Of a stretch of 64,000 nucleotides of DNA, positions 11,224-23,073 are shown piece by piece (within the stretch, counting starts at the first letter, position 1; the number at the start of each line of letters is the position of its first letter). A program made the translations under genes and the position numbers. Origin of the DNA: Panaeolus papilionaceus (taxonomy: Eukaryota; Basidiomycota; Agaricomycetes; Agaricales); contig JADNRZ010000012.1 in NCBI GenBank assembly GCA_015501605.1, forward strand, positions 1,116,001 to 1,180,000, given 5' to 3'. The notes below the pieces were generated by a model. That model was not told where the DNA came from. It did no database searches and saw only the letters and a program-made list of their open reading frames with translations.

Positions 11224-11475
11224 TCACAAAAGTATCATCAGCAATTCAATTTGAAGTATCTGGGCACCATGCGTACTGGTCATCCGCAACTCGTCAGAAC
11301 GTGTCCAACCTGATATCTTCAAACCATGAACGAACCACCACAATAATAGCACACAGAAGCCGGAAATAGTATTAAGACTGTCCCATGAATAGCGCAGAGC
11401 ACAGAGGAAAATCATATGAAGCTCTCGATGGCGATCAAAGGTTGCATACAAAGAGGAGTCCCAGTTCAAATTCAA
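11224..11475 (-). other. Conserved open frame upstream of P1 (copy 1 of 3)
   Basis: 83 codons starting MNLNWDSSLYATFDRHREL, with a hydrophobic middle (MIFLCALRYSW, then FCVLLLWW). The same frame stays open in copies at 24643-24900 and 52328-52579, always about 250 bp or more upstream of a P-type NLR start (or where one should be). It could be a small membrane protein gene, an upstream exon, or simply a well-conserved repeat. I know no homologue. Confidence 0.3.
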
Positions 11476-13502
11476 GTTCTATCATCTTCCATTACCTCCT
11501 CTCCAATAGTCTCGCTGGACTCTCGCTATGGCACATACTAATCATCATTTTTGGTATTTAGTCCAAAATGAGCCATAGGCTGGCGAGTTCTTCTGAAGAC
11601 TAACAAATATGAAATGAGAAACCGCAAGTGTAGAGACGCTTGAGAGAAACAACGAGCGAGAAGAAGAGGATGAGAGGAGATATTAGAAAAGAATCAACAC
11701 GTTGGATTTAGCTTAATTCTAGGGGCGTGTGAACTTAATCCAACTGGTCACGGTGAACTGAGGTCTTCCCAAACATCTTCCTTCAACACAATCTCTACTA
11801 TGACCTTCACCATGGGTTGCCCATTCTATGCCGTTCTACATAGCTCAGCATTGTAGGTATGATAGCTCTCCTTTCCATCAAATGTATGAGCTTCATCTTT
11901 TTGACCACAATATTTAGGCATATTAAAGCGCCAACAGACAATCGTCTTGGGCCGCACTGGTGCTGTTCTTGACCAGAACACGGATGCATGCTTGTAACGC
12001 AGCACTGCTTAAGAATGTCCTTGTAGACTTTATGCTGTCAATAAGCTTATTAATAACTCAAACAAAGGTGTGTTGTATCACATCGTTTTCTCTCAAAATA
12101 CATTTTCACAAATTTCCCTGATTTTTATAGGATCCATTTCCTCGTCCTGGTCCATCTGATATACCGCGTGCGTGAATAGATGCCCTAGGAGACAGAAGTG
12201 ATGTAGCAGCACAGGCTATTTTTGCGATCTCTACTTTAGACATGGGTTGTATTGGTTGCTTGGCTTTAACCTCGTCAACTGCATACTCGACTCACATCTT
12301 GCACACACGGGACACGCCGCATCTACGGGTTCAGAACACAAAAAATGTACGTCTGTTACCGCCATTTATCTGTAGAATCCAAATTGAGTTTCTCCCCATA
12401 GATTCAGTTTCCTTGTCGTTTCGTAAACCTCATTTGGTGCTGGATAGACTCTAGGCGGACTCAGTTTTGCACGGAACAGTCCTGGACCCAGACAATGCTG
12501 GACCTGGTTGCCGTCTTTCCACCACCCCTTCCTCGTATCTTCACACCCGCTGCAGACACATCAAGGACATACCTCCACTCCTCCGTCCGAATCCATCCAG
12601 CATTAACGAAGATGGCATGTCGGCGATTTTGTTTTTTCGTTCGTACCTTCCCTCCCCCACTACACCACCAGCACACATCTCCGTTACCTCGTCTCTAGAG
12701 CATCGCTGCCTGCTCGCCTCACCACACGCACTGTCGCCATTCTGTGCCGGCTCTCCACAATTGTCCAATTACGGGGGATGGTGTCAGGATCGCCGTCGTA
12801 TAGTCGTTGTCGATGTGCGCCGAGATATTTTCGGGGATTTTGAACAGCAGGATGCGAGGCCGTGAGGCTAGCGAGGAGTGTGGTGACTGGGATTGCCAGA
12901 AATTCGGCGAATTCGGCGGCATGTGTGTAGATGTGAAGCTGGAGCGAAATGAGGATGGACGAGATATGGTGACTTTCTGGAAAGAGAGAGGGGCGAAGTT
13001 GGAAGGACACGGATGTGCGAGTTTGACGAACCTTTGAAGGGTCCTGGCAAAATGGCTGGTTTCAGTAGAGACGACGCAAAGCGGGAAAGCGTGCAGCCGC
13101 GACTTGAAAGGATCGGAACGTGAACGCAGGTGGAAATGACGGGAAAGGGGACATATGGGCCGGACTTGCAGGCATGGACTGCTGCGATACCCGTTGGTGT
13201 TTTGTCGTCCAACACGGATACCCTTGCCTTTCCCTCCCCTCCCATATACTTGTACGAGTATCCCTCCCTGTCCCTTTGGTCACACCGCCTTGTGTATCCT
13301 CAACCTAATGCTCACAGATGTATTTCGCCGGTATTGTCACTTTCATTGATAGTGGAGAAGTCGGTATCGCCTGCAATATGGCATCAGCTCCACGGTTCAT
13401 TCAAGTCCCTGACCACTATACAGGCCGTGTTCCTGCTGTTCTGGTGCTGCACGTCAGTGTACGAGCATTCTCACCAACCACGTCGATTATGTCTATCCAG
13501 TC

Positions 13503-13700
13503 GTGAGCCTTGCTGGTGGTCAGAAAGGTGACCCTGCAGCCGCAACTTCGATTAGGCTCTCTGTCGAAGAGATCAGAACTCTGGGTTGTGCTCAAGAGCA
13601 CCCCATCAGGCTTCAGCTGGAGTGTGGTGGGGATAACTCAGCACCCCTTGAGATTATCTGCTTTTCCTTTGTACGGCTAGGGTGTGATGAGGGTGTTTAG
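13503..13700 (+). other. Recurrent open frame in R block (LSVEEIRTLG type), unknown
   Basis: A 65-codon frame containing KGDPAAATSIRLSVEEIRTL and IRLQLECGGDNSAPLEI. Equivalent open frames occur at 40716-41054 and 54449-54784, the latter with an in-frame 3-nt deletion in the alanine run. The copy near 26923-27117 has a TAA and a 4-nt insertion. The conservation looks protein-like, but no start, splice sites or known domain can be assigned with confidence. Confidence 0.25.
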
Positions 13701-14160
13701 GTTTGGATTAGCGTTGCATTGTCAAGTGTGATGGGGATATTAATAGCAATTGGCTGTGTCTTGGACCTTTGGGTGCGGCAGAGAAAATGGTGCTGTTGTA
13801 TTTGATGTCTGTTCCGGCCAATGCACCAGTCGCTTGCTGTCCTTCATCTTTCCGAACCCATTTCCGATGACCTGCATTCGCTTGCGCCTTCAAAAAGTTC
13901 TATGCATCGCTACTATATTACCTTTCCCATATTAACGGAGTGCAAATGATGATGATGATGATCAAATAAAATAAAATCCGTCCTGCTCTATTGTACATTT
14001 GGTATGCTACATTCGCCTCCCAATTTCTATTGGAGAAGGGGCCTGGAATGTAGGCGCTTACAGGCTACTCTAGGTCTTGGTCACTCAATATAACATCATG
14101 TTCGCATGTCATTGTCGGGTTGTACTATTATACAAATTAAATTGTGCACCATCCATGATA

Positions 14161-15336
14161 CTACAGCTTCTTTGAATTCTTCATCTTTGTCATCTGCTTA
14201 TGTTTCCACTCTGCCTCTTCGTAGTCCCAAAAGAACTTTTGAACCCTGTCACTCAGTGTCCAATCGTCGTCCATTTCCTTCGTGATTTTACATGCAAGAT
14301 CAGATGCACTCAACGACCACACGGACTCATCGTCGTTGTCCAAGTCAATCATCCCACCGCCACCATGCGCACAAATGTCATAAATCTACAACAGGAGATC
14401 TCATATATTAGTGGTTGCAGACATTGAATATACATGACAAATTGAAACGAATACGCACACGTTTGTAATCATCAAGGTAGCAAAGGTGAATTTGTATGTC
14501 ACTCATGAAGAAGGGGTGTTTAAGATAATCCCAGGGTGATTTGAACCAGCGAGGAAAGCTGCAGGTGGAAGTGAATGAGTTCAACATATCTCTCTTCGAT
14601 TGGGGACAGGGGAAGTCAAAGGGCAAGGCAGCGTCTTCTATTGATGAGATAACGTGTGGTGGGAAGAAACGGCTGGAGATGTCGTTCAAAACTGTGACTA
14701 TACCATTGGAAATGGGACAACGATTCCACACAAGATGGCTACGGAAAGATAGCAGATAAGCTGCAGTGAGTGCACGCCAATGCTCTCCCAACTGTCCCTT
14801 GAGGCTGTCAAAAGCAGCAATAATTTCCTTGGGTTTGTGGATGTCTTCGGACGGGTCGAGCCTATGCAATCCTTTAGCTATTGATTGGTGTTGATAAGAG
14901 ACCTGAGGCTGCAGAGGTACGTACAAGGAAACAATTTGTTTGAAATAGAATATAACCGCATCTTCCAAGTCTCGATGTATATCGCACTCCGAACCCCACC
15001 TTCCAAGTTGGAGAGCTGCCCACTCCTGCTCTGGCAAGTCATCACGTAGCTCCTCTATAAAGTCGTAGAATCCCCCATCATCTGTAGCGCCAAATGGTGT
15101 GGCACTGGTATCCCCGAAATCATCGAGAAATTTGCTCCGCAGATTAGTAGATTCAGTTCCTGCTCCATGGTGGATGGAGGAAAAAATATGCCATTCCAGT
15201 AGATCACCAACTCGGGAGAGATCGCAGCCACGACGAAGAAATCCAAGTCCGAAATTCCAGGGTCTTTCGGAAATGGTAAACAGCTCTAGCGGGAGACCTG
15301 CACTTTCAAGTGCCTGATGACATTGAATTCGCCTTC
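14161..15336 (-). pseudogene. NLR locus D: 3' fragment (C-terminal region only)
   Basis: Retains the last exon (14161-14385) and part of the preceding exon (14459 to about 15336), separated by a 73-nt intron (14386-14458, gtgcgt...ttgtag). The intron is identical to that of gene A. The frame is open throughout and reads QCHQALESAGLPLELF...LPEQEWAALQL...HWRALTAAYLL, as in genes A-C. Homology stops abruptly at 15336. The N-terminus, NACHT domain and about 300 residues of the C-terminal region are gone, replaced by unrelated DNA. The last exon resembles that of gene C more than that of A, although the flanks match A. Confidence 0.8.
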
Positions 15337-16740
15337 ATCAGCAAACCCTGTAGTGCTGTAGCATGGGTACCCCTTTACGTAGCACTCTCCCACATATGCA
15401 TAGTGCTATGTAGTGCCCCCTTCTCGCTACAGATTGCTACAGAGTAGTGTAAGGCTGCTACAGACTGCTACACAAGCAGGTCTGGATTGATTAAAATAGC
15501 ACATAAATTTCAAAATACGACTCAACCAATGAAAATTAGATAGAGAAAATATATATATTCGCAAACTATCTAATACATCAACAATACAAATACTAAATAA
15601 GTAATCAGAGGATCCACAAAAAAAACTTCGCAAATCAAGACTCCGAGAGAAAATCAAGGGTACACCTAGAGGGGTTGCAAGTCAGGTTGATGTGGATACA
15701 GATCCGGGTTGGTGTACCAGTGAGCTTCAAAACAAGCTTAAGAGCGCCCGAAACGGCTGAGAATTGAGCAAGATATGCTTGAAATACGAAGCCTCTCGTA
15801 TTTCAAGCATATCTTGCTCATAAGTCATCCATTTTGGATGTTCTTGGGCTCGTTTGGTGCGGAAAACCCACAGGTGCAAGGATAGGGTATGCCACAGGTC
15901 GAGGTCCAGGTCAGCGATTTCGTTCCAGAGGGTCACCCATGATGTTCCCACTCAGAAGGAGAAGGCAGAGGAAGAAAGGTAAGTATGGAGAGGGGAGAGG
16001 ATAGAGGATGAGGACAAGAAATGAAGAGATTCGGAATTACTGTCCAACTGGAATAAATAAGGAGAATAAAAAAAACGAGCACAAGGGAACATACCAGACT
16101 GCCGAAATGCTGCCAGCTCATCACCCACATGCTATGACAAGTCAATAAGATGCTCTAATATTCTAGTAAACCATGTGCATTTGTGGAACTAAAAGAACAT
16201 AACACTGACCGAATTTTTAGTAGTGAGCAATAGCCTGATGTGTGGTTGAAAGTGTTGAGGAGATGATGGTTGAGAAAGAACTTAGAGTTTTCGAAAACGA
16301 ACAGATTATGTTTCCAACTTGATTTGTCATCGTTTTCCACAACCCTAGCGCGGGAATAAAAAATCGAACAGTTCGGTTTTGTGCGTGACTTATTTTGTGA
16401 CCACATCAACCACATCACGATTCAATATCATTATGGTGCCCCACACATTCATTGCATTTTGTGTTCAGCATTTATTTGAAAGAAAGCTGCATACAGAGAC
16501 ATGGTTATTGAATTTCAAGCTTCGGAAAATATATTACTACCCAAATTTCATAAATGCAAGAGGGCTAATAAATGATTGAGTAGCACATACAACATATGTC
16601 AGGTTCATAGTGAGGGTGTTAGCTACCAATGTCTTCAGAACTAGTGTAAGGGAAGTTAGTATTGTTTCTGATGAGTGACATTACACTCCAGAGTGCTACG
16701 TTGCTACAGCACGCTACAGTGCCAAGTGGGGCACTACAGC
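15337..16740. mobile_element. Insert replacing the 5' part of locus D, possibly a TIR element
   Basis: This unrelated ~1.4 kb sits where the NACHT half of locus D should be. Its edges carry related inverted sequences: tgtagtgctgtagcatggg...gtagcactct at about 15350-15402, and on the opposite strand tgtagtgcc...gtgctgtagcaacgtagc at about 16690-16732. This suggests an imperfect TIR element, but no target duplication is visible. Inside are a 24-bp perfect hairpin (15766-15819) and short unrecognised frames. The sequence right of 16790 matches the upstream region of gene B near 45000, so insertion was accompanied by loss of about 2.5-3 kb. Confidence 0.45.
15766..15819. repeat. Perfect 24-bp hairpin with 6-nt loop
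   Basis: Left stem 15766-15789, loop agcctc 15790-15795, right stem 15796-15819; the stems are exactly complementary over 24 bases. It lies in the insert at locus D. It could be a transposon end, a short inverted duplication, or a source of small RNA; the sequence gives no preference. Confidence 0.85.
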
Positions 16741-19700
16741 TGATGGCTCACACGCTATACGGAGCTATGGGAAAAAATCAGAAATTGCTGATGAAGGCAG
16801 TGCTCTGCCACTGCCACAATCGCACTTGCCCTGAAGAGTACCACGAATGGTATGTGCTGTAGCCATATCGGTGGTGGTATCAGGATAGCTGTGCTGTTCA
16901 CATTGAATTATCGCACAGAAGTTAAATGTATTCCCAGAAGTGATAGATTATAGCGCTAGAGGGAAAATGAGAACATGATGGTGGTGGAAGAGTGAGTGTT
17001 GAACGTTCAGAGGCAGCACAGCCATCTGGACCACTGATTTCAGCGCTCATGAATTTCGGTGATGGCACATGCACAAAGCGTTATGATTCGCAACTGACCA
17101 AACCATTTTTTGGTTACTTTTTATCTCAGATACAAAGAAACCAGCCCAGTTCAAAGTTCATGCCTTAATTGTACACCGAATTTCACCGCTCCTACTGTTG
17201 TGGGTGTTACAGGATTTGTTTGATCATTTAACTTGAAGTTATGATCGCTTCAGTGTCTCAGACTAGGAGCACTCGAGGGGCGTTCGACATTCGAAAGGCA
17301 TCAAAATTTTCGAAGCCAAGCTTCAAACGCCTCGATCGACTTCTAAAATGGAGTTTAATTATGGTTCTGCGCCAAGAGCCACGACCTGCGTCTATGGCCC
17401 GGGTCTGATCCATCAACAGTATACCGCAAATGCACATAGTTGGCGTTGATTATGAGCACATTGGCAACACACTGAGTACTGAAGTCCTATCATCTTCCAT
17501 TACCTCCTCTAATAATCTTGTTGGACTCTCACTATATCTATGGACCGTACTAAACATCATTTTTGGTGTATTTATTCAATATGAGTCATAGACTGGCGAA
17601 TTCTTCGGAAGACCAACCAATATTAAATGAGAAGCCGCAAGTATAGAGACCCTTGATAAAAACAACGAGCGAGAAGAAGGGGATGAGAGGAGACATTAGA
17701 AAAGAATCGACGCGTTGGATTTGGATTTAGCTCAATTTTAGGGGCGTGTGAACTTAATCCGACTGGTCACGGAGGTCTTCCCAACATCTTGTTTCAACAC
17801 AATCTCTACTATGACCTTCACCATGAGATGCCCATTCTATTCTGTTCTACATAGCTCAGCATTGTAGGTATAATAGCTCTCCTTTTCTTAAAATATATGG
17901 TCTTCATCTTTTTGACCATATTAAAGCGCCGACAGACAATCGTCTTGGGTTACTGTTCTTGACCAGAACACAGATGCACACTTGTAACGCAACTCTGCTT
18001 AAGAATATTCTTGTGGACTGTATGGCATCAACAAACTTATTTTGACTGAGATAAGGGTACAGTACATTTGTATGTCATTATCCCAGAATCTATTCACATT
18101 TGTTTTCTGATTTTTACAGGTGCTATTTCCTCGTGTCGGTCAATCTGACGATACCGCGTCCGCGAATAGATGCCCTAGGAGTCAAGGAAGTGGTGTAGCA
18201 ATACAGCTATTTTTCCGATCTCAACCTCAGACACGGGCCTGATGGTTGCCAGCTTGAACTCGTCACCGCATCATCGAGTCGTTTCTTGCAGACACTCTTG
18301 GGTAGCCCGCCATGTTGGGTTGTTTTTATCTTTTACAGATATGATTTTGCAATAAAAAAAAGTGTGTCGCCTTACCTTTCCTTCTCGTAAAATTCAGACT
18401 AAATTTCTCCTCATAGCTTCATTCTCTTCATTGTTTCGTGATCCTTGTTTTGTGCTGCACGAATCATACCCCAGTGATACCAAGAGGATCATTGTCTAGA
18501 CACGCTCAAGTTTATATGGAACTCAACGCGTCAACGCTCCCTGCTCCGCCTGAATCAAGACGTTTATTGTCGTTTCCTGCCACTCCTTTGTATCTTCCCC
18601 CTTCGTGGTCCCGTCTACGCACACGTCAGCGACATCACTCCTCTCCTCTTCCCAGATCCATCCAGTGCCAACGAAGGCGGCATGTTGACCTTTTGGGGTT
18701 CATATCCTACCTTGCCCCATCACACTGGTTGCAGCACATCATCACCACACATCACCGTTGCCTCGTCTCTAGAAACATCTCCGCCAGCTGACCTGGACGC
18801 AAGCACCGTCACCATTCCCTGATGACTCTCCCCAAACGTCCAATTACAAGGGATGATGAAAGGATGTGGCATAGTGGTCGCTGATGCATGTAGGGAAATC
18901 TTCGGGGATGTTGAAGAGCAGGATGCGAGGCTGTGAGATTAGCGAGGGATGTGATGATTGAGATTTCGGGAAACGGGCGAATTTAGCGGCATGCGTGTCG
19001 ATGTAGCAATGGAGCGGAATAGGAATGGCCGGTATATGGCGACTTGCTGGATAGAGAAAGAGGTGAAGCCGGAAAAGACATGGATGTGCGAGCTGCACCA
19101 ACTTTTGAACAAACCAACGCTTCCCCTCCTCATATCTTTGGCTGGGTCATGATGCATGACCGTTGACCCCCCAAAGTCTAATTGATGCTCAGCCGTCTAC
19201 GCGTCAAAACCCGTTTTTCATGATGGCTTGCGTCGCGATTCAATTCCTCATCCCTTGCCTCACTTCTTTGCCGTTCATCCTTCCAATTCGCTGGCCCATC
19301 TGCAGACACGACTACGACCGCTTTTCCTCTCCATCTAAATTCAATGTTTTCCGATCAACTATTGCCTTTCCCTCGTTATCGTACAGGGGATCACTATGTA
19401 TTGTGCTCGTCAACGTCACATTGAATGAAGGAGAGAGGTGTCGCTGAAGTTGAGGGGCGGGACGCGAGGCTGTGCGGTTGGTTAGGAATGCGACGACTGG
19501 GGCGTTGGAAGGTGCGAGAGACAGGCAAGAGGCGACTCTAGCAGTATGGGTGTACTAGATGCGAAGTTGGAGTGAAATGGGAATGGGCGTGGGCTGGTGG
19601 CTTGTTGGAAAGAGACGGACCACATTTGGAAGCGACGTGGATGTATGCGTTTGATGAACCTCGGAGGACTCGGAGCCGTATTTTCTGCTCTTCGACTACC

Positions 19701-22534
19701 TCCCTTCTGGCACTTCTACAAGGCCAACACATCACTCCCATCTTCATCACTTTCGGACACTTGTTTCGCCATCACACCCTCTCATTTATCAGGCATCTCT
19801 TTTCCCGGCGTTATTCGTAATCGTCCAACAGCGACTGTCGTGACTCTTCCTCCACAACGGCACACAATCTCGAAAATAATTTCAATTATAGGCTGCTTGT
19901 TCCGCCTCGCTTTACATCAGGGCTTAAGAGTATAGGTAAGATGGCGGTCTTTGGCGTAAAATCTATGATTTTCAACTTTTTGACTTTCCGATCATGAGCC
20001 CATTCGGGCATATATATGCGGGTTTTAGATTGCCCTCATAGACCGTATGTCACTAATAAGCTTAATTTGGCTCAGACGAAGGTACATTGCATCGCGCATC
20101 ATCATCTCAAAACTCATTTTCACCGATTCTTACAAAAGTTGATTTCTCAGGTCGCCCAATCAGACGTACCATGTCTTGGAATAGACCCCTTATGGGACAG
20201 ATAATTTGTGTAGCGGCACGCGATCACCTTTGCGATTTCGACCTCAAGCATGGGACATGGTGGTTGCCAGACTGCGACTCGCGTCACTTGGATTTAGTTC
20301 ACCACTGCGTCATCTCGGAGTCGCATTTCCATACGCGTTTGCAATGTACAAGATCTACAAATTGCAAAAATCTGAATCTTTTACAGGACACGATGTTGGG
20401 ACAAGAATGTACGCCCGTTACCATCACTTCTCTGTGGAATTTAAATTAAGTTCATCACAGATTACAGCCTCCCTGTCGTTTCGTGAACGTCGTTTGGTGC
20501 AGGACAGGCCGTGCTCTAGTGGGAATCGGTATCAAGATATTGTTCCACCTTATCAACTGCCTCCCGCCACTCCTTGTACCTTGCCAATCGCTGTCACTAC
20601 CCACAGACGCCTCCCTCCACTCCTCTGTCGAGATCCATCCAGTGCTCACAAAGGCGACATGTTATCGTCCTTCGTCCATACCCTTCCTCGCCCAGCACAT
20701 CACCAGCACACATCACCTCGTCTTTAAAACATCGCTGCCAGTTACTTCCACCTACAGACACATCCCTCCACTTCACCATCCAGATCCATCCAGTATTTAC
20801 AAAGGCGACATGTTGTCGTTTTTCGTTCACTCGCCCACCACATCATCAGCACACATCCCCATCACCTCGTCTTCAAAACGTCGCTGCCAGCTCGCCTCAC
20901 CACATGCACCGTCACCATTCCCCGCTGGCTGTCAACAATTGGTCAAATTACGAGCGATGATGAAAGCATACAGCGTCGATAGCGGTCGCTAATACGTTCG
21001 AAGAGCAGGATGCGAGGCTGTGAGGCTAGCGAGGAATGCGATGACTGAGATGTTGGCGAACGGCGAATTTAGTGGCATGTGTTGATGTGAATTTGGGACG
21101 AATGGCAGTGGGTAGGATACGGTGGCTTTCATCAGTCTGAAGTATGGATCATGCGTGTGGACGTTGAGCAAAGGTCAATTTTGATAACGATAACAAGTTT
21201 GAGGTGCAATAAACTTATCAGTCTCCTTTCTGTAGAGAGCTACGTTCACGGCGTGTGTGTATGTGTACTGTCAGAAGCTTCGAAATCTTTAGCCCTTATA
21301 ACCCATGTGGTTCTTCTGTTGGTTGGATGATGGACTTTAAACCTATGTATGTGTCGGATGCTTGAGATTCAACGATCAATCTGTCAACGGTGGTCTGTCG
21401 AGCTAGATGACGTTCAACGTTCAACTTCAATGCTCCAATCATGCCTATCTCTCTAGTTGTCATTGTCCTCTATCCCTCGATCAAACTATGCTCACCAAGA
21501 CATTTGTCCATATCCATCCCAGTACACATCACCAGAGGCCGCATCTATTTTCTTTCGCCAGCCCGAACAATCACCCACATGTCACAACAGAATCCTTCAA
21601 AGACCACTATACTATTTGCGCCGATGGAGCACCGCATCTACCTCTTTGACTTCACACATCTGACTAAACTCCAAAGGTTGAACGTTGAATAAGAGTATTT
21701 GAGAGTGAAGACGTAGAAATAGAGTAGACGGTACATGATGCCCGCGTAGGTGCATATAGATGATCCTAGGAAGCAATTCGCATCGAGGTTGAGCCCTGAG
21801 GTAGAGAAGGTGCATCATCTGTGACGTGAGCGAGAACGAGAAGCTGGTTGAACAACCAGACAATCTGGGGTTGTTATTAGCACGAGAACAACGACTATGT
21901 CAGTAAACTTGGCGAAGACCGTTGTTTGAAGCGATAACCAGATGCAAAGCAACGACGTTGGAACATCCGAGTCACTCGTATTTGGAAGAAGTTCAAACAC
22001 ATCGAAAATCACTCCTGCACCCTATATAAGATGGATATACCAGGAAAATTCCATGTTTTGAGACTTGTCTTATATATGTTTTGTATGCCTATGTGCGCCT
22101 TTTTTCGGTGCATGATTATATCAGGTTTTCTGACTTGACCACACGACACCCAAATGACCCTACCGCTTTAGGTCAAAGTCTGTTTGAGGACGCCTTCGTG
22201 AACAGTCCCCACTACTTGAACTCAAAATATCATACCAAGTCCATTGACTGACAGCATTCTCATTAAGTAATTCCTCATTTTTATATACTGCGTAGAGTTG
22301 AAGTGGTTGAAGTGATTAAAAAAAGGGCCTAGTACCTACAGTTGTACGGCATAGCCGCCCATCTATTGTCCTAACATTATATATAATTGCATGCATCCTT
22401 TCCCTTATTGACCAGTGCTCGTAGGCCGTAATTAGGCCAGTCTTGGAGTCTTTTAGAAGGGTTTTTTTGTACCAGACGACCTGCGCAGATAGCATAACGA
22501 CCCTGGTCATCCAAGTTCTGCTCTACGAAGACTT
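16741..22534. repeat. S repeat block 1 (three degenerate sub-copies)
   Basis: The block begins near 17230 with a sequence also found near 31690 (aggcgttcga...cgacttc). It contains at least three related sub-copies, recognisable by the ctcaaaattcattttcac-like and agatgcccta-like boxes near 18100, 20090 and downstream. Sub-copy 1 (17810-19160) matches block S3 (45200-46600). The family is related to the R blocks (shared ctatgaccttcacca, gaccagaaca, aagcttatt). The interval 21171-22534 is not clearly part of the repeat; it has a 13-bp inverted repeat ttcaacgttcaac (21413-21425 and 21677-21689). Many frames are open, none convincing as a gene. Confidence 0.55.
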
Positions 22535-23049
22535 GCGATAAAGTGTAGAAATTCCTTGACGTCGCAAAATGTAAGCCAATGGAAAGTCTCAAGAGAAACA
22601 AAGCCATATCTCACCCTCTATGCCCTGGCCACGGTGAATGTGAGTATGGTGGTGAAAGAATCCGCCGTTGAGCAAGACTCGGGTACCAGAACCAAACAAC
22701 CCTGATGCAAATCTGAGGCCACTACATGGTCAAACGCTTTGAGAAGGATGCACTTGTGAAGAACGGTCAAGTAGCTTACCCCTTTTGCCATCTGTGTCAC
22801 GGATGTTAGTCAATCTCAAATGTTCTATTCTCTGTGTGAGCAGTGTGCTACGCACCACTTTGTGAGGGTGCACCTGGTAGATCGTTAGGATACTCGTCGA
22901 GAGAGTGAGAGTTCCGGCCTATGTAAGTGTCATAAGATCAGATGTCAATCAATACATTATAAAGCTTTGCACTCACTTTTGGGAGCGAGTGCACGATTTA
23001 ATGGTGAAAAAGTCGAACTATAGAGGCAAGGAGAGCGAATTGGAGCCAT
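22535..23049 (-). pseudogene. 5' remnant of a P-type NLR
   Basis: Matches the 5' region of P1 and H: a start at 23049 (MAPIRSP-type), an exon-1 donor near 22980, and the N-terminal motif exon near 22640-22710. The match begins at about 22535 (gtgtagaaattccttgacgt, as in H near 51550). No NACHT sequence follows at lower coordinates, so the gene is cut off after its second exon. Just upstream of the start (23074) an element has been inserted. Confidence 0.65.
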
Positions 23050-23073
23050 GGCGGAAGGGATGACGACTTCAAA

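Larger units (their letters stand above)
10969..14160. repeat. R repeat block 1 (downstream of locus D)
   Basis: The first of four related ~2.9-kb blocks (others near 24620-27577, 38698-41526 and 52330-55242) lying just 3' of each A/B/C/D-type NLR. Landmarks shared by all include ctatgaccttcacca (11801), gaccagaacacggatgcatg (about 11970), a ctgcgaatagatgccc-like box and the frame LSVEEIRTLG (13570). From about 13700 to the NLR stop it is almost identical to block 2 at an offset of 13417. A short (gat)n run sits near 13950. No confirmed gene; the open frames are discussed in the findings. Confidence 0.7.

Noticed and set aside
12467..12865. Open frames of 100-180 codons in R and S blocks as protein genes
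   Set aside because: Frames are open on both strands at once, are Pro/Ser/His-rich by composition, and shift between copies; treated as repeat sequence.
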